The position numbers and the translations under genes were made by a program. This document shows positions 10,060-21,600 of a stretch of DNA of 64,000 nucleotides, in pieces; position 1 is the first letter of the stretch; each line of letters starts with the position of its first letter. The notes below the pieces were generated by a model. It ran no database searches. It saw only the letters and a list, made by a program, of their open reading frames with translations, and was not told where the DNA came from. Source of the DNA: Bimastos eiseni. Taxonomy: Eukaryota; Annelida; Clitellata; Crassiclitellata; Lumbricidae. The DNA is taken from contig OY365815.1 in the NCBI GenBank assembly GCA_959347315.1, positions 12,315,158 to 12,379,157 on the forward strand. The letters are read 5' to 3'.

Positions 10060-10152
10060 TCTTTAGTCGTGACTGGGCTGTGAGCGCTCCTGAGTAGGTT
10101 TCTTGAAGGAGCGCTATATATATGCTCAGAATAAATGAATGAATGAATGCAT
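10060..10152 (+). mobile_element. Probable LINE/SINE 3' tail with stem-loop
   Basis: AGCGCTCCT (10083-10091) and AGGAGCGCT (10107-10115) are perfect inverted repeats separated by 15 bases. They are followed by ATATATATGCTCAGAATAAA and a short (AATG)n run to ~10149. A GAGCGCTATATAAATG-like stem-loop followed by a short tandem tail is, as I recall, a common 3' end of invertebrate non-LTR retrotransposons and of the SINEs that borrow their tails. No body of the element could be identified. Confidence 0.5.
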
Positions 10153-10689
10153 AGTACAATAGAGTCGAGTACTGAGTAACTTAGCACATCATAGCACAGT
10201 ATGACATGCATACTATGGCATAATATCGTATTGTGTGATATTCGATAATAGAGTATTGTGTCTCTATAGCACTGTACAGTAAGCTTATAGTTACGCGTTG
10301 CAATTGTGCTATGTAGTACAGTTCAGAGCATAGTGATTAAATTAATTTCTCCTGTCGTATACTTTCGCGTAATTCGATATAATTCAACGATCGGATTTTC
10401 TTCAATTGCTGTTCCTGTCGTCGAAACTGGATTGTTTCCGCGGCTGAGACGACACGGTGGAAGCGGAGAGGGGTCGGAAGGGAACCTTGGGTGGCTGACG
10501 AGAGTTGAGTGGTAGCGAGGGGACCTGTTGAGGCTGGGAGGGCATGCGGGGGTTGCCGAAGGGCAGGATTTGGATGGCTGTAAGGCCTGTCGTTGAGACC
10601 AGATATATTTCCGGTTACGATTATCGGCTGAGGAGCAGACGACAGCACGGACGAGCCGACAGACGCACTCGCTAATCCTCGAATTGCAG
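10153..10689. other. Intergenic DNA, no recognised gene
   Basis: Contains sparse TAGCA-like remnants to ~10260 and a 103-codon proline- and glutamine-containing minus-strand frame (10337-10648). I see no domain, codon signal or splice context for it and do not call it a gene. Confidence 0.4.
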
Positions 10690-11245
10690 ACTAGAAGGAC
10701 ACCTGTTCACTGGAGGATAAGAAAGAGGATAAGGAGCAGGACTAGGAAGAGCGGGGAAGGACTGAGAGATACAGGAGGACTAAGGAGGAGGAACAAAGAC
10801 GAATACGAGGTTGTATGCGAGGAGGAAGGAAGTAGGATGGCTGATTGACTTGTAATGGAAGAAGAAATAGAATAAATGCAAGGAGGAAGAACAATAATTG
10901 GAGGAGGAGGAGTAAGAGGTTCTGAGGCTGGAAGAAGGGTGATGAATGATGATGAATAGAAGGAGAAGAAATGAAAGAGTGAAAGTGACATTGAATGAGA
11001 AAAATATTAAGATGAAAAGGACGAGGAAAGATGAAGAAAGAGTGGAAGGAGGGTGTAGAGAAAAATAAAGATCAAAGGTTTGGGGAGATAAGGAGAGGAG
11101 GAGAAAGATGAACATTACGGAAGAAGGAGGAAAGACTGAAGGAGCTAGAGGAGAAGATGGATGAAGTTAAAGAAAGAGGAGCTGGAGGAAAATAAGGAGG
11201 AGGAAGCAGAAAAGGAAAGATAAAGGGAGGAAAAGAGAGGAGGGC
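10690..11245. repeat. Purine-rich (GGA/GAA) low-complexity tract
   Basis: The plus strand is strongly biased to A and G for ~550 bases, with repeated GGAGGA, GAAGAA and AAGGAG units and only scattered pyrimidines. The Ser/Phe/Leu-rich minus-strand frames are artefacts. Such tracts can form triplex (H-DNA) structures. Confidence 0.92.
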
Positions 11246-12456
11246 GAAACAGATTAATCTGTCTGTAAGCAACAGACATACATGCATATATACATACAGA
11301 GAGACAGACAGAAATGAAAGACAAGCATAAACTGCTAGCGAGCGATGCAATCGGAAATCGAACGAGAAGCGTAGAACGTCATCACAGGCGAAACTTCTGC
11401 CTCTGAAGATAAAAGCGAATCTTCTCGAGCGAATCGAGTTTTGCGATATCTCTCGCAAAGAACACATACTTTAGGAATCATTGAGAACGCCTATTCAGAC
11501 GTGTAATATATTCGAAGAAATTGCCAATTCGTCTTTCATCAGTCGGTCCATACTTCTGTCGAAATGCCCGACAAGAGATCTCTCAAACCTGTGTTAAGAT
11601 GAACGCCCTAAGATATCAGAGCCCGCGAGGATTGTGCTTACAGCTGGTCCTTTCTGGTTTTGTCGCCCGCGTGTATCATGTTCATTAGTTTCTGCCCCCA
11701 AGAACTTTGGCTAATAGGCTCTTCGGTCGAACCACATGCTATGACTAAAGAAGGCACTGTTCTGGTGCCGCCAGGTAGATGGCGCCATTTAATAGGCACT
11801 CGTGGATTCATCTGACATTGCTTCTTATTAAGAGAAGGATTCGCGAAGTTATGCTCGGTCGGAACAGACGTTAATTTGGTTAGAATAATTGTTGTTCCTA
11901 AAGCTGTCCACTGTCTGACAACTAGGAAGGGCTCTTCAAGCAGTAATCATGTCACTATTAAAATCTAATTTAATATGAACTAGTTACTCTGATCTTACTT
12001 TATCCAACCCAATTCCATGCAATTTAATGCCATAGCCATAACCACATCCACATTTTTTATTGTTCACTGACAATTCATTAGAAAAACAAACTCATTATGT
12101 ACAAAAATTAAATAGAATAAACTATTGACAGCGAGCAATAGGGATGTAGTCAAACCCTAACGGGACCGTGGCTCCGCTAGCAGGGTTACCCATTACGTAC
12201 TTGTAGGTGGTTGATGTCGGTAATATTTAGCCATAAGTTTGTTTTAGATAAACTAGACAAAACCTTACAAGTTACAAGTAAATGATATAGCGTTTACTAG
12301 TTACACATATGTTAATGAACGAAGTTAAAAATCGCAGTGTGCAAAGATATGAACACGCTGTTTACCTTTAAACAAAACACATTGGGAAGAGAGCGTAGTT
12401 CTGTGGGAACTCTACAATCTATTCTAACCCAATTCAATCTAATCAATTATGACTTA
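11246..12456. other. Spacer between simple repeats and the satellite array
   Basis: About 1.2 kb of unique-looking DNA. It starts with a short ACAGAGAGACAGACAG stretch (~11277-11312) and contains no supported gene or element. It forms the immediate left flank of the satellite. Confidence 0.5.
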
Positions 12457-15400
12457 GTTATAGGGTTTAGAGCAAGTCGCATTTTCAAGAAAAACTCTGG
12501 ACTAACTTATTCAAAGCCTTGTGAAAGTACGCAATACAAAATCGATCAAAACTCGGAAACTAAATGAGCAAATGAAAATATTTTTGCAGAATTGTGATGG
12601 CAGTAGGTCCACACAGATGCTGGATGAAAATTATGGGGTTTAGAGCAAGTCGCATTTTCAAGAAAAACACTGGAGTAACTTATTCAAAGCCTTGTGAAAG
12701 TACGCAAAACAAAATCGATCAAAACTCGGAAACTAAATGAGCAAATGAAAATATTTTTGCAGAATTGTGATGGCAGTAGGTCCACACAGATGCTGGACGA
12801 AAATTATGGGGTTTAAAGCAAGTCGAATTTTCAAGAAAAACACTGGAGTAACTTATTCAAAGCCTTGTGAAAGTACGCAATACAAAATCGATCAAAACTC
12901 GGAAACTAAATGAGCAAATGAAAATATTTTTGCAGAATTGTGATGGCAGTAGGTCCACACAGATGCTAGATGAAAGTTATGGGGTTTAGAGCAAGTCGCA
13001 TTTTCAAGAAAAACACTGGACTAACTTATTCAAAGCCTTGTGAAAGTACGCAATACAAAATCGATCAAAACTCGGAAACTAAATGAGCAAATGAAAATAT
13101 TTTTGCGGAATTGTGATGGCAGTAGGTCCACACAGGTGCTGGATGAAAATTATGGGGTTTAGAGCAAGTCGCATTTTCAAGAAAAACACTGGACTAACTT
13201 ATTCAAAGCCTTGTGAAAGCACGCAATACAAAATCGATCAAAACTCGGAAACTAAATGAGCAAATGAAAATATTTTTACAGAATTGTGATGGCAGTAGGT
13301 CCACACAGATGCTGGATGAAAATTATGGGGTTTAGAGCAAGTCGCATTTTCAAGAAAAACACTGGACTAACTTATTCAAAGCCTTGTGAAAGTACGCAAT
13401 ACAAAATCGATCAAAACTCGGAAACTAAATGATCAAATGAAAATATTTTTGCCGAATTGTGATGGCAGTAGGTCCACACAGATGCTGGATGAAAATTATG
13501 GGGTTTAGAGCAAGTCGCATTTTCAAGAAAAACAATGGACTAACTTATTCAAAGTCTTGTGAAAGTACGCAATGCAAAATCGATCAAAACTCGGAAACTA
13601 AATGAGCAAATGAAAATATTTTTGCAGAATTGTGATGGCAGTAGGTCCACACAGATGCTGGATGAAAATTATGGGGTTTAGAGCAAGTCGCATTTTCAAG
13701 AAAAACACTGGAGTAACTTATTCAAAGCCTTGTGAAAGTACGCAATACAAAATCGATCAAAACTCGGAAACTAAATGAGCAAATGAAAATATTTTTGCAG
13801 AATTGTGATGGCAGTAGGTCCACACAGATGCTGGATGAAAATTATGGGGTTTAGAGCAAGTCGCATTTTCAAGAAAAACAATGGACTAACTTATTCAAAG
13901 CCTTGTGAAAGTACGCAATACAAAATCGATCAAAACTCGGAAACTAAATGAGCAAATGAAAATATTTTTGCAGAATTGTGATGGCAGTAGGTCCACACAG
14001 ATGCTGGATGAAAATTATGGGGTTTAGAGCAAGTCGCATTTTCAAGAAAAACACTGGACTAACTTATTCAAAGCCTTGTGAAAGTACGCAATACAAAATC
14101 GATCAAAACTCGGAAACTAAATGAGCAAAAGAAAATATTTTTGCAGAATTGTGATGGCAGTAGGTCCACACAGATGCTGGATGAAAATTATGGGGTTTAA
14201 AGCAAGTCGCATTTTCAAGAAAAACACTGGACTAACTTATTCAAAGCCTTGTGAAAGTACGCAATACAAAATCGATCAAAACTCGGAAACTAAATGAGCA
14301 AATGAAAATATTTTTGCAGAATTGTGATGGCAGTAGGTCCACACAGATGCTGGATGAAAATTATGGGGTTTAGAGCAAGTCGCATTTTCAAGAAAAACAA
14401 TGCACTAACTTATTCAAAGCCTTGTGAAAGTACGCAATACAAAATCGATCAAAACTCGGAAACTAAATGAGCAAATGAAAATATTTTTGCAGAATTGTGA
14501 TGGCAGTAGGTCCACACAGATGCTGGATGAAAATTATGGGGTTTAGAGCAAGTCGCATTTTCAAGAAAAACACTGGACTAACTTATTCAAAGCCTTGTGA
14601 AAGTACGCAATACAAAATCGATCAAAACTCGGAAACTAAATGAGCAAATGAAAATATTTTTGCAGAATTGTGATGGCAGTAGGTCCACACAGATGCCGGA
14701 TGAAAATTATGGGGTTTAGAGCAAGTCGCATTTTCAAGAAAAACACTGGACTAACTTATTCAAAGCCTTGTGAAAGCAGGCAATACAAAATCGATCAAAA
14801 CTCGGAAACTAAATGAGCATAAGAAAATATTTTTGCAGAATTGTGATGGCAGTAGGTCCACACAGATGCTGGATGAAAATTATGGGGTTTAGAGCAAGTC
14901 GCATTTTCAAGAAAAACACTGGACTAACTTATTCAAAGCCTTGTGAAAGTACGCAATACAAAATCGATCAAAACTCGAAAACTAAATGAGCATAAGAAAA
15001 TATTTTTGCAGAATTGTGATGGCAGTAGGTCCACACAGATGCTGGATGAAAATTATGGGGTTTAGAGCAAGTCGCATTTTCAAGAAAAACAATGGACTAA
15101 CTTATTCAAAGCCTTGTGAAAGTACGCAATACAAAATCGATCAAAACTCGGAAACTAAATGAGCAAATGAAAATATTTTTGCAGAATTGTGATGGCAGTA
15201 GGTCCACACAGATGCTGGATGAAAATTATGGGGTTTAGATCATGTCGCATTTTCAAGAAAAACACTGGACTAACTTATTCAAAGCCTTGTGAAAGTACGC
15301 AATAAAAAAACGATCAAAACTCGGAAACTAAATGAGCAAAAGAAAATATTTTTGCAGAATTGTGATGGCAGTAGGTCCACACAGATGCTGGATGAAAATT

Positions 15401-15608
15401 ACGGGGTTTAAAGCAAGTCGCATTTTCAAGAAAAACACTGGACTAACTTATTCAAAGCCTTGTGAAAGTACGCAATACAAAATCGATCAAAACTCGGAAA
15501 CTAAATGAGCAAAAGAAAATATTTTTGCAGAATTGTGATGGCAGTAGGTCCACACAGATGCCGGATGAAAATTATGGGGTTTAGAGCAAGTCGCATTTTC
15601 AAGAAAAA
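12457..15608. repeat. Left flank of the satellite, irregular monomers
   Basis: About 18 monomers with mixed variants and no long-range duplicate at the 19,557-bp offset. The first unit begins inside the monomer at TAGGGTTTAG (~12,461-12,470), so the array edge is abrupt. Rare variants here include CTCTGG, GGAGTAAC (12,672, 12,845, 13,710), GCTAGATGAAAG (~12,965) and GTCGAATTTTC (~12,823). Confidence 0.9.
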
Positions 15609-18600
15609 CACTGGACTAACTTATTCAAAGCCTTGTGAAAGTACGCAATACAAAATCGATCAAAACTCGGAAACTAAATGAGCAAATGAAAATATTTTTG
15701 CCGAATTGTGATGGCAGTAGGTCCACACAGATGCTGGATGAAAATTATGGGGTTTAGAGCAAATCGCATTTTCAAGAAAATCATTGGACTAACTTATTCA
15801 AAGCCTTGTGAAAGTACGCAATACAAAATCGATCAAACCTCGGAAACTAACTGAGCAAATGAAAATATTTTTGCAGAATTGTGATGGCAGTAGGTCCACA
15901 CAGATGCCGGATGAAAATTATGGGGTTTAGAGCAAGTCGTATTTTCAAGAAAAACACTGGACTAACTTATTCAAAGCCTTTTGAAAGCAGGCAATACAAA
16001 ATCGATCAAAACTCGGAAACTAAATGAGCAAATGAAAATATTTTTGCAGAATTGTGATGGCAGTAGGTCCACACAGATGCTGGATGAAAATTATGGGGTT
16101 TAGAGCAAGTCGCATTTTCAAGAAAAACACTGGACTAACTTATTCAAAGCCTTGTGAAAGTACGCAATACAAAATCGATCAAAACTCGGAAACTAAATGA
16201 GGAAATGAAAATTTTTTTGCAGAATTGTGATGGCAGTAGGTCCACACAGATGCTGGATGAAAATTATGGGGTTTAGAGCAAGTCGCATTTTCAAGAAAAA
16301 CAATGGACTAACTTATTCAAAGCCTTGTGAAAGTACGCAATACAAAATCGATCAAAACTCGGAAACTAAATGAGCAAATGAAAATATTTTTGCAGAATTG
16401 TGATGGCAGTAGGTCCACACAGATGCTGGATGAAAATTATGGGGTTTAGAGCAAGTCGCATTTTCAAGAAAAACACTGGACTAACTTATTCAAAGCCTTG
16501 TGAAAGTACGCAATACAAAATCGATCAAAACTCGGAAACTAAATGAGCAAAAGAAAATATTTTTGCAGAATTGTGATGGCAGTAGGTCCACACAGATGCT
16601 GGATGAAAATTATGGGGTTTAAAGCAAGTCGCATTTTCAAGAAAAACACTGGACTAACTTATTCAAAGCCTTGTGAAACCACGCAATACAAAATCGATCA
16701 AAACTCGGAAACTAAATGAGCAAAAGAAAATATTTTTGCAGAATTGTGATGGCAGTAGGTCCACACAAATGCTGGATGAAAATTACGGGGTTTAAAGCAA
16801 GTCGCATTTTCAAGAAAAACACTGGACTAACTTATTCAAAGCCTTGTGAATGTACGCAATACAAAATCGATCAAACCTCGGAAACTAAATGAGCAAAAGA
16901 AAATATTTTTGCAGAATTGTGATGGCAGTAGGTCCACACAGATGCTGGATGAAAATTATGGGGTTTAAAGCAAGTCGCATTTTCAAGAAAAACACTGGAC
17001 TAACTTATTCAAAGCCTTGTGAAACCACGCAATACAAAATCGATCAAAACTCGGAAACTGAATGAGCAAAAGAAAATATTTTTGCAGAATTGTGATGGCA
17101 GTAGGTCCACACAGATGCTGGATGAAAATTACGGGGTTTAAAGCAAGTCGCATTTTCAAGAAAAACACTGGACTAACTTATTCAAAGCCTTGTGAAAGTA
17201 CGCAATACAAAATCGATCAAAACTCGGAAACTAAATGAGCAAAAGAAAATATTTTTGCAGAATTGTGATGGCAGTAGGTCCACACAGATGCTGGATGAAA
17301 ATTATGGGGTTTAGAGCAAGTCGCATTTTCAAGAAAAACACTGGACTAACTTATTCAAAGCCTTGTGAAAGTACGCAATACAAAATCGATCAAAACTCGG
17401 AAACTAAATGAGCAAATGAAAATATTTTTGCAGAATTGTGATGGCAGTAGGTCCACACAGATGCCGGATGAAAATTATGGGGTTTAGAGCAAATCGCATT
17501 TTCAAGAAAATCATTGGACTAACTTATTCAAAGCCTTGTGAAAGTACGCAATACAAAATCGATCAAAACTCGGAAACTAAATGAGCAAATGAAAATATTT
17601 TTGCAGAATTGTGATGGCAGTAGGTCCACACAGATGCCGGATGAAAATTATGGGGTTTAGAGCAAGTCGTATTTTCAAGAAAAACACTGGACTAACTTAT
17701 TCAAAGCCTTTTGAAAGCAGGCAATACAAAATCGATCAAAACTCGGAAACTAAATGAGCAAATGAAAATATTTTTGCAGAATTGTGATGGCAGTAGGTCC
17801 ACACAGATGCTGGATGAAAATTATGGGGTTTAGAGCAAGTCGCATTTTCAAGAAAAACACTGGACTAACTTATTCAAAGCCTTGTGAAAGTACGCAATAC
17901 AAAATCGATCAAACCTCGGAAACTAAATGAGCAAAAGAAAATATTTTTGCAGAATTGTGATGGCAGTAGGTCCACACAGATGCCGGATGAAAATTATGGG
18001 GTTTAGAGCAAGTCGCATTTTCAAGAAAAACACTGGACTAACTTATTCAAAGCCTTGTGAAAGTACGCAATACAAAATCGATCAAAACTCGGAAACTAAA
18101 TGAGCAAATGAAAATATTTTTGCAGAATTGTGATGGCAGTAGGTCCACACAGATGCTGGATGAAAATTATGGGGTTTAGAGCAAGTCGCATTTTCAAGAA
18201 AAACACTGGACTAACTTATTCAAAGCCTTGTGAAAGTACGCAATACAAAATCGATCAAAACTCGGAAACTAAATGAACAAATGAAAATATTTTTGCAGAA
18301 TTGTTATGGCAGTAGGTCCACACAGATGCTGGATGAAAATTATGGGGTTTAGAGCAAGTCGCATTTTCAAGAAAAACACTGGACTAACTTATTCAAAGCC
18401 TTGTGAAAGTACGCAATACAAAATCGATCAAAACTCGGAAACTAAATGAGCAAAAGAAAATATTTTTGCAGAATTGTGATGGCAGTAGGTCCACACAGAT
18501 GCTGGATGAAAATTATGGGGTTTAAAGCAAGTCGCATTTTCAAGAAAAACAATGGACTAACTTATTCAAAGCCTTGTGAAAGTACGCAATACAAAATCGA

Positions 18601-21600
18601 TCAAAACTCGGAAACTAAATGAGCAAATGAAAATATTTTTGCAGAATTGTGATGGCAGTAGGTCCACACAGATGCTGGATGAAAATTATGGGGTTTAGAT
18701 CATGTCGCATTTTCAAGAAAAACACTGGACTAACTTATTCAAAGCCTTGTGAAAGTACGCAATACAAAATCGATCAAAACTCGGAAACTAAATGAGCAAA
18801 AGAAAATATTTTTGCAGAATTGTGATGGCAGTAGGTCCACACAGATGCTGGATGAAAATTATGGGGTTTAAAGCAAGTCGCATTTTCAAGAAAAACACTG
18901 GACTAACTTATTCAAAGCCTTGTGAAAGTACGCATTACAAAATCGATCAAAACTCGGAAACTAAATGAGCAAATGAAAATATTTTTGCCGAATTGTGATG
19001 GCAGTAGGTCCACACAGATGCTGGATGAAAATTATGGGGTTTAGAGCAAATCGCATTTTCAAGAAAATCATTGGACTAACTTATTCAAAGCCTTGTGAAA
19101 GTACGCAATACAAAATCGATCAAAACTCGGAAACTAACTGAGCAAATGAAAATATTTTTGCAGAATTGTGATGGCAGTAGGTCCACACAGATGCCGGATG
19201 AAAATTATGGGGTTTAGAGCAAGTCGTATTTTCAAGAAAAACACTGGACTAACTTATTCAAAGCCTTTTGAAAGCAGGCAATACAAAATCGATCAAAACT
19301 CGGAAACTAAATGAGCAAATGAAAATATTTTTGCAGAATTGTGATGGCAGTAGGTCCACACAGATGCTGGATGAAAATTATGGGGTTTAGAGCAAGTCGC
19401 ATTTTCAAGAAAAACACTGGACTAACTTATTCAAAGCCTTGTGAAAGTACGCAATACAAAATCGATCAAACCTCGGAAACTAAATGAGCAAAAGAAAATA
19501 TTTTTGCAGAATTGTGATGGCAGTAGGTCCACACAGATGCCGGATGAAAATTATGGGGTTTAGAGCAAGTCGCATTTTCAAGAAAAACACTGGACTAACT
19601 TATTCAAAGCCTTGTGAAAGTACGCAATACAAAATCGATCAAAACTCGGAAACTAAATGAGCAAATGAAAATATTTTTGCAGAATTGTGATGGCAGTAGG
19701 TCCACACAGATGCTGGATGAAAATTATGGGGTTTAGAGCAAGTCGCATTTTCAAGAAAAACACTGGACTAACTTATTCAAAGCCTTGTGAAAGTACGCAA
19801 TACAAAATCGATCAAAACTCGGAAACTAAATGAACAAATGAAAATATTTTTGCAGAATTGTTATGGCAGTAGGTCCACACAGATGCTGGATGAAAATTAT
19901 GGGGTTTAGAGCAAGTCGCATTTTCAAGAAAAACACTGGACTAACTTATTCAAAGCCTTGTGAAAGTACGCAATACAAAATCGATCAAAACTCGGAAACT
20001 AAATGAGCAAAAGAAAATATTTTTGCAGAATTGTGATGGCAGTAGGTCCACACAGATGCTGGATGAAAATTATGGGGTTTAAAGCAAGTCGCATTTTCAA
20101 GAAAAACAATGGACTAACTTATTCAAAGCCTTGTGAAAGTACGCAATACAAAATCGATCAAAACTCGGAAACTAAATGAGCAAATGAAAATATTTTTGCA
20201 GAATTGTGATGGCAGTAGGTCCACACAGATGCTGGATGAAAATTATGGGGTTTAGATCATGTCGCATTTTCAAGAAAAACACTGGACTAACTTATTCAAA
20301 GCCTTGTGAAAGTACGCAATACAAAATCGATCAAAACTCGGAAACTAAATGAGCAAAAGAAAATATTTTTGCAGAATTGTGATGGCAGTAGGTCCACACA
20401 GATGCTGGATGAAAATTATGGGGTTTAGAGCAAGTCGCATTTTCAAGAAAAACACTGGACTAACTTATTCAAAGCCTTGTGAAAGTACGCATTACAAAAT
20501 CGATCAAAACTCGGAAACTAAATGAGCAAAAGAAAATATTTTTGCAGAATTGTGATGGCAGTAGGTCCACACAGATGCCGGATGAAAATTATGGGGTTTA
20601 GAGCAAGTCGCATTTTCAAGAAAAACACTGGACTAACTTATTCAAAGCCTTGTGAAAGTACGCAATACAAAATCGATCAAAACTCGGAAACTAAATGAGC
20701 AAATGAAAATATTTTTGCCGAATTGTGATGGCAGTAGGTCCACACAGATGCTGGATGAAAATTATGGGGTTTAGAGCAAATCGCATTTTCAAGAAAATCA
20801 TTGGACTAACTTATTCAAAGCCTTGTGAAAGTACGCAATACAAAATCGATCAAAACTCGGAAACTAACTGAGCAAATGAAAATATTTTTGCAGAATTGTG
20901 ATGGCAGTAGGTCCACACAGATGCCGGATGAAAATTATGAGGTTTAGAGCAAGTCGTATTTTCAAGAAAAACACTGGACTAACTTATTCAAAGCCTTTTG
21001 AAAGCAGGCAATACAAAATCGATCAAAACTCGGAAACTAAATGAGCAAATGAAAATATTTTTGCAGAATTGTGATGGTAGTAGGTCCACACAGATGCTGG
21101 ATGAAAATTATGGGGTTTAGAGCAAGTCGCATTTTCAAGAGAAACAATGGACTAACTTATTCAAAGCCTTGTGAAAGTACGCAATACAAAATCGATCAAA
21201 ACTCGGAAACTAAATGAGCAAATGAAAATATTTTTGCAGAATTGTGATGGCAGTAGGTCCACACAGATGCTGGATGAAAATTATGGGGTTTAGAGCAAGT
21301 CGCATTTTCAAGAAAAACACTGGACTAACTTATTCAAAGCCTTGTGAAACCACTCAATACAAAATCGATCAAAACTCGGAAACTAAATGAGCAAAAGAAA
21401 ATATTTTTGCAGAATTGTGATGGCAGTAGGTCCACACAGATGCCGGATGAAAATTATGGGGTTTAGAGCAAGTCGCATTTTCAAGAAAAACACTGGACTA
21501 ACTTATTCAAAGCCTTGTGAAAGTACGCAATACAAAATCGATCAAAACTCGGAAACTAAATGAGCAAATGAAAATATTTTTGCAGAATTGTGATGGCAGT

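Noticed and set aside
10337..10648. 103-codon minus-strand ORF as a possible exon
   Set aside because: Low-complexity Pro/Gln/Ser content, no domain and no neighbouring coding evidence.
10707..11467. Ser/Phe/Leu-rich minus-strand ORFs
   Set aside because: Translation of the purine-rich low-complexity tract.
12337..12567. 76-codon plus-strand ORF across the array edge
   Set aside because: It is half unique DNA and half satellite monomer. No start context or homology supports it.
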